A DNA stretch of 20,205 nucleotides from Actinomycetota bacterium (lineage in GTDB: Bacteria > Actinomycetota > Actinomycetes > Actinomycetales > Cellulomonadaceae). Under the pieces are notes generated by a model. The model was not told the origin of the DNA. It saw only the letters and a program-made list of their open reading frames with translations, and did no database searches. Position numbers and translations under genes: made by a program. The stretch is from the NCBI GenBank assembly GCA_018898235.1, contig JAHIJU010000471.1:1-20205 (forward strand), given 5' to 3'. Position 1 is the stretch's first letter. Every line of letters begins with the position of its first letter. Shown here one piece after another: positions 14,347-20,205 of this stretch.

Positions 14347-16527
14347 TCACGGCACGGCGACCCCGGTCCGTGCGGGGCCGTCCGTCCCGACCGCCCACGG
14401 CACCGCGTCCGTGGGCATCTCCTCGTCAGGCACGAGCGCCGGCACCGTGGCGTCGCCGCCATCGGGCAGCTCGATGACGGCCGACGCCCGCAGGTCCCGC
14501 GACGACGATCCGATCGACACCACGAACTGCCCGCCCTCGCGCCGCCACCGGCCGCAGGCCGCGTCGACGTAGCTGAAGTCGCGGCCCGCGAGGTCGACCA
14601 CGACCCGCTCGCTCCCCCCGGCTTCAAGCGTCACCTTCGCATAGCCCTTGAGCTCGCGGACCGGTCGGTGCACGGCCGACAGCGGGTCGCCGACGTAGAC
14701 CTGCACGACCTCGGACCCTCGTCGGGACCCGGTGTTGGTGACCGTGACCGTGCACCGCACCCGCCCGGCGGCGGCGTCGAGCACGTCGACACGCAGATCG
14801 TCGTAGGCGAACGTGGTGTACGACAGACCGTGCCCGAACGGGTACCGGACGGCACGGTCGAGCGCGTCGTACCAGCGGTACCCCACGAAGACACCCTCGC
14901 CGTAGACGATGTGGCCCCGCTCCCCCGGGAAGCCGATCGCGCCGGGTGTGTCGGCCAGGCTCAGCGGGTACGTCTCGGTGAGCCGACCGCCGGGATCGGC
15001 CGCACCGAGCAGGACGTCGGCGACCGCGCCACCGACCCCCTGCCCCGCCAGACCGGTGAGCAGCACCGCGGCGGCACCGTCGTGCCACGGGTCCATCGTC
15101 ACGGCGGCCCCGGCCGACACGACGACGACCAGCGGGACGTCGAGCGCGGCCAGCCGCGTCAGCAGCGCCACCTGGTCGGCCGGCAGTGCGAGGTCCGTCC
15201 GGTCGGCAGCCTCGCTGTCGGCAGCCAGTGGCAGCCCGACCACGGCCACGACGACGTCGGAGCGCGCGGCCAGCGCGACCGCCTCGTCGGCGAGCTGACC
15301 CACCGACGGCAGGGCGGCGGGCACCTGCTCCTGGTAGTAGTCGCTCTCCCCCACCGGGTACCCCTCGGCGAAGGCGAGCCGGTCACCCAGCGCAGCGCGC
15401 AGCGCCTCCAGCGGCGTGTCGACCCACGTGGGGCGCACCCCGGCCGACCCCCCGCCCTGGATGCGCGGGAGCCGGGCGTACCCGCCGATCAGGGCGACCC
15501 GCTGCGAACCGTGCGGATCGAGCGGGAGGACGCCGGTGTTGCGCACGAGCGTGAGGGCGCTGGTCGCGGCGCGCCGGGCCAGCGCGTGGTGGGCGTCCGC
15601 GCCGAGGGCCGCGAGCTGCGACGCGGTCAGCTCGTCGCCGGGCCGGTACCCCGAGGCCCGGACCACCCCGGGGCCCGGCCGGACGCGGTCGACCAGGTGC
15701 AGCACCCGTCGAGCCGCTCGGTCGACCTCGGACTCGTCGAGGGTGCCGGCCTGCACGGCCTGCACGACCTGCGCATCGGTGCGCCCCTGCGTCCCCGGCA
15801 TCTCCAGGTCGAGCCCGGCGCGGACGGTCGCCAGCTTGTCGTGCACCGCGTCCCAGTCGGAGACGACGACCCCGTCGTAGCCCCACTCCTCGCGGAGCAC
15901 CGTGGTGAGCAGCCACCGGTGGGCCGAGGCGTAGGTGCCGCCGATCCGGTTGTAGGAGCACATGAGGGCCCACGGATCGGCCTCGTGCACGACCCGCTCG
16001 AACGCGGCCAGGTACAGCTCGCGAAGCGTCCGCTCATCGGCCTCGACCGAGATCCGGGTCCGGTCGGTCTCCTGGTTGTTCGCGGCGAAGTGCTTGACGC
16101 AGGCACCCACGCCGGCGCCCTGCAGCCCGGTGACGTAGGCCACCGCGACATCGCCGGTCAGCCACGGGTCCTCGGACGGGTACTCGAAGTTGCGACCGCA
16201 CAGGGGCGTCCGCTTGATGTTGACCCCCGGCCCCAGCACCAGGTGCACGCCCATCGCGGCGGCCTCGGCCCCGAGCGCCGCGCCGACCTCGCGGACCAGC
16301 TCACGATCCCAGGTCGCGGCCAGGGCGGACAGCGTGGGGAAGCAGGTGGAGGGCACCCACACCATGTCGACCCCGGTCTCGGTGCGCAGACCGTGCGGGC
16401 CGTCCCCCAGCTCGATCGAGGGCAGCCCCAGCCGCGGGACGGCCTGCGTCCACCAGTCACCGTCGCCGGACAGCAGGGACGCCTTCTCGGCCAGGCTCAG
16501 CTCGGGCAGCAGATCGACGAAGCTCAC
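14347..16527 (-). CDS. Glycoside hydrolase family 3 beta-glycosidase, cytoplasmic
   Basis: This 726-aa enzyme has three domains. The TIM barrel (about 1-300) carries IELGDGPHGLR, GRNFEYPSEDP, KHFAANNQETDR (Lys145, His146) and the nucleophile in GVVVSDWDAVH (Asp224). An alpha/beta sandwich (about 320-560) follows, ending near ETYPLSLADTPG and YPFGHGLSYTTF. A C-terminal fibronectin-III-like domain (about 590-690) contains VTVTNTGSRRGSEVVQVYV. This is the beta-glucosidase-type GH3 layout without the PA14 insert. There is no signal peptide, so it acts on imported sugars. The start is GTG with AAGGAG 4 nt upstream. It lies 27 nt after the kinase gene as the last member of the sugar operon. It probably releases terminal beta-glucose or a related unit; the exact linkage is unknown. 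Confidence 0.9.
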   Translation of the reverse strand: MSFVDLLPELSLAEKASLLSGDGDWWTQAVPRLGLPSIELGDGPHGLRTETGVDMVWVPSTCFPTLSALAATWDRELVREVGAALGAEAAAMGVHLVLGPGVNIKRTPLCGRNFEYPSEDPWLTGDVAVAYVTGLQGAGVGACVKHFAANNQETDRTRISVEADERTLRELYLAAFERVVHEADPWALMCSYNRIGGTYASAHRWLLTTVLREEWGYDGVVVSDWDAVHDKLATVRAGLDLEMPGTQGRTDAQVVQAVQAGTLDESEVDRAARRVLHLVDRVRPGPGVVRASGYRPGDELTASQLAALGADAHHALARRAATSALTLVRNTGVLPLDPHGSQRVALIGGYARLPRIQGGGSAGVRPTWVDTPLEALRAALGDRLAFAEGYPVGESDYYQEQVPAALPSVGQLADEAVALAARSDVVVAVVGLPLAADSEAADRTDLALPADQVALLTRLAALDVPLVVVVSAGAAVTMDPWHDGAAAVLLTGLAGQGVGGAVADVLLGAADPGGRLTETYPLSLADTPGAIGFPGERGHIVYGEGVFVGYRWYDALDRAVRYPFGHGLSYTTFAYDDLRVDVLDAAAGRVRCTVTVTNTGSRRGSEVVQVYVGDPLSAVHRPVRELKGYAKVTLEAGGSERVVVDLAGRDFSYVDAACGRWRREGGQFVVSIGSSSRDLRASAVIELPDGGDATVPALVPDEEMPTDAVPWAVGTDGPARTGVAVP

Positions 16528-16554
16528 GGCACTCCTTGGTTCCGGGCGGGCAGA

Positions 16555-17559
16555 TCAGGTGATGAGGAAGTCGGCGGGGTGCGCGGTACCGACGACCCGG
16601 TCGACGAGTCCGTCGTCCAGCGCCACCCCACCGGAGGCGAGCGCGTCGAGCACGGCACCCGCGAGCGGCGTGCCACGGGACACCGACACGACCGCCCCCG
16701 GGTAGAGATCGGCGAAGTCGGACAGCAGCGCACGTCGCATCGCCGGGTGCTCGGAGGTCACCACCGAGCCGTTGAGCAGCACCGGCAGGTTCCCGTCGGC
16801 GAGGTCCTCGCCGACCTCGCGGGCGACCCAGCCCGCGTAGCCCACGAGCGCCCGGGCCTGCCGCTCGACGATCGCCAGGGCCACCGGGTCCCCCTGCTCG
16901 GCGATCTGCAGCACGAGGCGCGCCGCGCGCCAGCGCTCGGTGTCCGGACGGGCGTCGAACCGCCTGGTGAACTGGTGGTGCAGGGTGGGTTCGTCCGGGG
17001 CGCCGTACATGTCCAGCAGGGCGGGCGTCAGCAGGGTGCTCGGACCGGTCCCCATCCAGGCTCGCATCACCGCCTCGAACGACGACCGGCCCAGCCCGCC
17101 ACCGCCGAGGTCGTCGAACACCCACAGACCGGTCCACGCCTCGCGGCCGGCCGCGGACCTGGCTCCGACCGCCGGTCCGGTGCCGACGGTGACGCACAGC
17201 CCCACCCCGGCGCGGTCGACGAGCCGCAACGACGCGAGCGCATCGTTGCCGACCTCGACCCGGCGCAGACCGGGGACCAGGTCGGCGAGCTGCTCCGTCC
17301 AGTAGCGCGCATCCTCCGGCCAGTCGGCGCCGGCCAGCCGGAGCACGGCGTTGTCCACGTCGGGCGGTTCGAGCCCGGCACCGACAAGGGCCTGCCCGAT
17401 GGCACCGGTGACGGCCTCGACGGCAGCCCGGGGGCTGGCCGCACCGTAGATGTCACCGCAGCCGCCACGACCGCGCCCGAGCACCAGCCCGGCTTGGTCG
17501 ACGACGACGGCCACGGTCTTGGAGTTGCCGCCGTCGACGGCCAGGTGGGCGCTGCTCAC
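16555..17559 (-). CDS. BadF/BadG-type sugar kinase (N-acetylglucosamine-kinase-like)
   Basis: This 334-aa ASKHA-fold kinase begins HLAVDGGNSKTVAVVVDQAG with phosphate-1 loop DGGNSKT (9-15). Candidate catalytic Asp106 is in VEVGNDALASL. Phosphate-2 is LCVTVGTGPAVGA (121-133), followed by WVFDDLGGGGLGRSSFEAVM and an adenosine-region LLNGSVVTSEHPAM. This family includes GlcNAc kinase and BadF-type ATPases. With sugar genes on both sides, a hexose or hexosamine kinase is the sensible reading. The GTG start (17559) overlaps the GH4 stop as GTGA. In a locus without visible PTS genes, this kinase is the obvious source of the phosphorylated sugar that GH4 and NagB-like enzymes act on; this is inference. 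Confidence 0.82.
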   Translation of the reverse strand: MSSAHLAVDGGNSKTVAVVVDQAGLVLGRGRGGCGDIYGAASPRAAVEAVTGAIGQALVGAGLEPPDVDNAVLRLAGADWPEDARYWTEQLADLVPGLRRVEVGNDALASLRLVDRAGVGLCVTVGTGPAVGARSAAGREAWTGLWVFDDLGGGGLGRSSFEAVMRAWMGTGPSTLLTPALLDMYGAPDEPTLHHQFTRRFDARPDTERWRAARLVLQIAEQGDPVALAIVERQARALVGYAGWVAREVGEDLADGNLPVLLNGSVVTSEHPAMRRALLSDFADLYPGAVVSVSRGTPLAGAVLDALASGGVALDDGLVDRVVGTAHPADFLIT

Positions 17560-18857
17560 CGCAGCAGCCGATCGGGCAGGTAGCGGGCGTGCGCGGCGGC
17601 CAGCTCGGTGTAGAGCTCCTCGGCGACCGTCAGGCTCGGGACCAGCGGGTTGGCGGCCAGAGCCCGGACGGCGTCGCGGCGGGTCCCGGACCAGGCGGCC
17701 TCGGCGGCCACGTACTGGTACTCCGCCAGCGCCTGGGTGATGCCACGCACGGCGTGCGGCAGGGCACGCTGGGGCTCGGGGTGCACTCCCCGGGCGTCGA
17801 CCGTGCACCACATCTCGACCACCACGTCCTCGTCGAACCCGGGCAGCGCACCGCCGAGGTTCGGCAGGTTGACCGGCAGCCTCGCACCGGTGTTGTTGTA
17901 GTAGGCGCTCATCACGTCGATCGCCAGCTCGAGCTCGTGGATGCCGCCGCGGGAGCGGGCCGGGTCCAGGTCCGGGGAGTCGACCTTCGACTGCTCCACG
18001 TAGTGCTCCCAGTACCCGGGCAGCGCGGCCAGGATGTCCTCGGCGCGGGTGCGCGGTGCGGCCTGCTGCTCCCGCAGGATCTCGGGTCCGTAGTAGTAGT
18101 ACTGGAAGTAGTCGGCCGGGACCGAGCGCATGGTGACCGCCAGCTGGAGCATCCGGCGTTCGAACACACCGAGGGTCGGGTCGTCCTTGCGTGCCTCCCA
18201 GGCGGCGTCGAGCAGCGGCATGAGGTCGGCGCCGTCGTAGGTGTGCTCGAACGACCAGCAGTTGTGGTTGACCCCGGCCATCGTCACGGTGGCCCGTTCG
18301 GGGTCGAGGCCGGCGGCCCGCAGCGTGGAGTGCGGGAAGAAGATCGGCCCCTCGCACATCGAGTAGATCGGCACGTCGGTGAACCGGGTCAGCGCCTGGG
18401 AGACGATGTTCACCGGGTTCGTGTAGTTGAAGATGACGGCCCCCGGTGCGACGGCCTTGATGTCCTCGACGATGTCGGCCATCACGTGGATCGACCGCAG
18501 GGCCATCATGAACCCGCCGGGGCCCTGGGTCTCCTGGCCGATTACCCCGTGCTTGATCGGGATGCGCTCGTCGAGCACCCGGGCTGCGAAGTCGCCGGGG
18601 CGGAAGCTGGTGAGCACGGCGTCGGCGTCCGTCAGCGCGGCCCGCCGGTCGGTGGTGGCCCGGATGTCGATGTCGACCCCGGTGGCCCGCGCGATCCGGA
18701 CCGCGATCTCCCGCACGATCTCCAGCCGCTGCGGGTCCTGGTCGACGAGCACCACCTGCGAGCCGGCGAACTCGGCGCCGTGCCACAGGAACGACGCCAT
18801 CGTCCCGGCCGCGCGGGAGGATCCGCCCCCGATGTAGACGAGCTTGATCGCTGCCAT
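17556..18857 (-). CDS. Glycoside hydrolase family 4, probable 6-phospho-glycosidase
   Basis: This 433-aa NAD- and Mn-dependent glycosidase cleaves by oxidation-elimination. Visible elements are Rossmann start KLVYIGGGSSRAAG (5-18), acidic end of beta2 VVLVDQD, TSFRPGDFAARVLDERIPIK with Arg86, GVIGQETQGPGG (104-115), NYTNPVNI (144-151), metal ligand Cys168 in CEGPIFF, and His198 in AGVNHNCW. Arg86 sits where phospho-specific GH4 enzymes bind the 6-phosphate, which favours a phosphorylated substrate. The CEGP and GVNHNCW wording differs from classic 6-phospho-beta-glucosidases and recalls AglA-like members, so anomeric and sugar specificity stay open. The ATG lies 3 nt after the NagB-like stop, and the gene overlaps the kinase start, so it is central to the operon. 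Confidence 0.85.
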   Translation of the reverse strand: MAAIKLVYIGGGSSRAAGTMASFLWHGAEFAGSQVVLVDQDPQRLEIVREIAVRIARATGVDIDIRATTDRRAALTDADAVLTSFRPGDFAARVLDERIPIKHGVIGQETQGPGGFMMALRSIHVMADIVEDIKAVAPGAVIFNYTNPVNIVSQALTRFTDVPIYSMCEGPIFFPHSTLRAAGLDPERATVTMAGVNHNCWSFEHTYDGADLMPLLDAAWEARKDDPTLGVFERRMLQLAVTMRSVPADYFQYYYYGPEILREQQAAPRTRAEDILAALPGYWEHYVEQSKVDSPDLDPARSRGGIHELELAIDVMSAYYNNTGARLPVNLPNLGGALPGFDEDVVVEMWCTVDARGVHPEPQRALPHAVRGITQALAEYQYVAAEAAWSGTRRDAVRALAANPLVPSLTVAEELYTELAAAHARYLPDRLLR

Positions 18858-18860
18858 GTC

Positions 18861-19658
18861 CTACCTTCCCTTGTCGGGGTCGCCGGCGGCGGCCCGGTCT
18901 GTGAAGAGCTGGGCGTTCGCGCACTCGGCGAACGCGGTCGAGGGCCACTGCGGGTCGTAGCCCGTGGCAGCGACGATGCGGGTGCACGCCGTCGCCTTCT
19001 CGGAGCCGGTGAGCACCATGACCACCGCGCGCGACTGGTCGACGATCGTCGAGATGCCGACCGTCACCCCGTGGGTGGGCACGGCGTCCAGCGTCGTCAG
19101 GTCCGGGAAGGTCGCCATGTTGTCCCGCCGGGTGGCCTCACCGAGCTGCACGACGTGGGTGCGGCTGGACCGTGCGGTGCCGGGCTGGTTGAGGGCGATG
19201 TGACCGTCGCTCGCCCCGGAGGCGAGGAGGAAGAGGTCGAGGCCGCCGGCCGCCTCGATCTGGTCGTCGTAGGTTCCCGGGGCGCGTGGGTCCGGCGCCC
19301 AGAGCCCGGCCGGGCCACGAACCCCGATGGCAGCGGCGGCCGCCGCCAGGGGTGCCACGATCTCGCGCCGGCCGTAGCCGACGCAGGAGTGGGACAGCGC
19401 GGGGTCGACCCGCTCGAACCCGTCGGAGCCCTCGACGAGGTACTCGTCCATGAGGACGACGACCAGGTCGCCGAGGTCGAGGCGACGGGCGGTCACCTGC
19501 GCGGCGAGCGCCCGGTAGGTGCTCTCCAGGCTGCGACCGGACGGGCACCCGAGCAGGAAGGGGCGACCGGGGGACGCGGCGAGCGCGTCCGCGACGATCT
19601 CGGCGACCGCGGTACCGACGGCGGCGGCATCGGGCAGGACGGTGGGGATGGCGGGCAC
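18861..19658 (-). CDS. NagB-like sugar-phosphate isomerase/deaminase homologue with Glu-to-Gln change
   Basis: The 265-aa product starts at GTG 19658, with AGGAG 6 nt upstream. An alternative GTG at 19703 would overlap the permease stop and add 15 residues. The fold matches glucosamine-6-phosphate deaminase/6-phosphogluconolactonase: LLGCPSGRSLESTYRAL (phosphate loop, 35-51), VVLMDEYLV with Asp71-Glu72, ASGASDGHIALNQPG with Asp151 and His153, TRRDN (176-180), and GSEKATA with Lys221. Against E. coli NagB these correspond to Asp72, Asp141, His143, Arg172 and Lys208, but Glu148 is replaced by Gln158. The phosphate site is kept while a catalytic carboxylate is lost, so the reaction may not be deamination of GlcN-6-P. 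It lies between the ABC permease and GH4 genes. Confidence 0.75.
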   Translation of the reverse strand: MPAIPTVLPDAAAVGTAVAEIVADALAASPGRPFLLGCPSGRSLESTYRALAAQVTARRLDLGDLVVVLMDEYLVEGSDGFERVDPALSHSCVGYGRREIVAPLAAAAAAIGVRGPAGLWAPDPRAPGTYDDQIEAAGGLDLFLLASGASDGHIALNQPGTARSSRTHVVQLGEATRRDNMATFPDLTTLDAVPTHGVTVGISTIVDQSRAVVMVLTGSEKATACTRIVAATGYDPQWPSTAFAECANAQLFTDRAAAGDPDKGR

Positions 19659-19699
19659 GGCAGGCTCCTGGTCGAAGGGGTGGGCGGGGTCGGGCACCG

Positions 19700-20205
19700 T
19701 CACTCGCGCAGGGCGCCGGCGAGCATCCCGGAGATGAAGTGGCGCTGGAAGGCCACGTAGAGGATCAGCACGGGTGCGGCGACGATGAGGCCTCCGGCGG
19801 CCATCAGGTTGATCTGGGTGACGTACCGACCTTGGAAGACGCCGAGGGCGACGGTCGCCGTGACGTTGTCGCCGTGCAGGAAGACCAGGGACAGGAAGTA
19901 GTCGTTCCACGTCCACATGAAGCTGAGCAGCAGCAGCGTCCATACGGCTGGGCTGACCAGCGGCAGGCCCAGGCGCGCGAGGATCCGCACCGGTCCGGCT
20001 CCGTCGATCTCGGCCGCCTCGAACAGCGACCGCGGCAGCGCCCGGAAGGCGGCGCGCATCCAGAAGATGCCGAACGGCACCGCCGTCCCGAGATGGATGA
20101 GGATGATCCCCGGGATGGAGTTGGTGAGGCCGGCCGACCGGAACTGGTAGTACAGCGGCACGATGATCGCCTCGAGCGAGATCATCAGCCCGAGCAGGAC
20201 GACCG
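19700..20205 (-). CDS. Carbohydrate ABC transporter permease, MalG type (partial)
   Basis: The C-terminal 167 codons are present; the gene continues past the right edge (reading in frame VVLLGLMISLEAIIVPLYYQF). The EAA loop reads LFEAAEIDGAGPVRILARLGLPLVSP and is flanked by hydrophobic segments (IPGIILIHLGTAVPFGIFWM, VWTLLLLSFMWTWNDYF, LMAAGGLIVAAPVLILYVAF). It ends with the CUT1-family signature FQRHFISGMLAGALRE. WTWNDY is typical of MalG-like subunits importing di- and oligosaccharides. The MalF partner and binding protein are expected to the right of the window. The NagB-like gene follows directly. Confidence 0.9.
   Translation of the reverse strand, partial: VVLLGLMISLEAIIVPLYYQFRSAGLTNSIPGIILIHLGTAVPFGIFWMRAAFRALPRSLFEAAEIDGAGPVRILARLGLPLVSPAVWTLLLLSFMWTWNDYFLSLVFLHGDNVTATVALGVFQGRYVTQINLMAAGGLIVAAPVLILYVAFQRHFISGMLAGALRE

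Noticed and set aside
14668..17583. A 971-codon plus-strand frame, and a similar one at 17589-19760, opposite the sugar operon
   Set aside because: These mirror the GH3, kinase, GH4 and NagB-like genes, whose motifs are unambiguous. The antisense products have no recognisable domain.
19659..19943. In-frame upstream extension of the NagB-like gene into the permease gene
   Set aside because: The translation is an out-of-frame copy of the permease. The GTG with AGGAG at 19658 is better; a GTG at 19703 remains a lesser alternative.
1..20205. Search by eye for CRISPR arrays, insertion sequences, integrase or phage genes, att sites and tandem repeats
   Set aside because: None seen. The two tRNA genes have no adjacent integrase and no duplicated 3' end that would mark an island.

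Overview
The window is high-GC DNA from an actinobacterium. GTG starts are common, start/stop overlaps of the ATGA/GTGA type recur, and the neighbourhoods (EttA with an SSB paralogue and two dynamin-like GTPases; orn followed by tRNA-His) are actinobacterial. A Cellulomonas-like member of the Micrococcales is my best guess, from gene style only. There is no sign of phage, insertion sequences, CRISPR or rRNA.

Layout. (1) 1-4172, minus strand: dynamin-like GTPase, then a second GTPase with an ATGA overlap, then an SSB paralogue, then the first codons of ettA. (2) 4317-6718, plus strand: tRNA-Arg(UCU); a 46-aa ORF whose ribosome binding site lies in a perfect 10-bp inverted repeat and which is followed by an 18-bp terminator-like hairpin; a proline-rich two-helix membrane protein; oligoribonuclease (orn); and a small lipoprotein. 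(3) 6778-6854, minus: tRNA-His. (4) 6940-11411: an osmoprotectant-type (OpuC/ProU family) ABC importer split into two divergent units. The ATPase and a coupled ATP-grasp ligase are on the minus strand. Two permeases and a lipoprotein substrate-binding protein are on the plus strand. The 65-bp divergent promoter region is a two-tier dyad, and the binding protein appears circularly permuted. (5) 11421-11465: a strong shared hairpin terminator between convergent genes. (6) 11489-14186, minus: a dihydrolipoamide-dehydrogenase-like flavoprotein lacking the catalytic His-Glu pair, and a class I/II aminotransferase. (7) 14347-20205, minus: a sugar operon (MalG-type ABC permease, NagB-like isomerase/deaminase homologue, GH4 glycosidase, BadF/NagK-type kinase, GH3 beta-glycosidase), nearly gapless and truncated at the window edge.

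How they work together. Region 1 looks like a cell-division/membrane-remodelling and nucleoid module of the DynAB/SsbB kind. Region 4 is a compatible-solute importer with a biosynthetic or modifying ligase attached. Region 7 is consistent with ABC import of a di- or oligosaccharide, cytoplasmic hydrolysis by GH3, phosphorylation by the BadF-type kinase, redox-type cleavage by GH4, and processing of a sugar phosphate by the NagB-like protein. No PTS component is in the window. The points most worth a second look are the permuted binding protein, the symmetric divergent promoter, the RBS-masking stem before the 46-aa ORF, and the enzymes with substituted catalytic residues.
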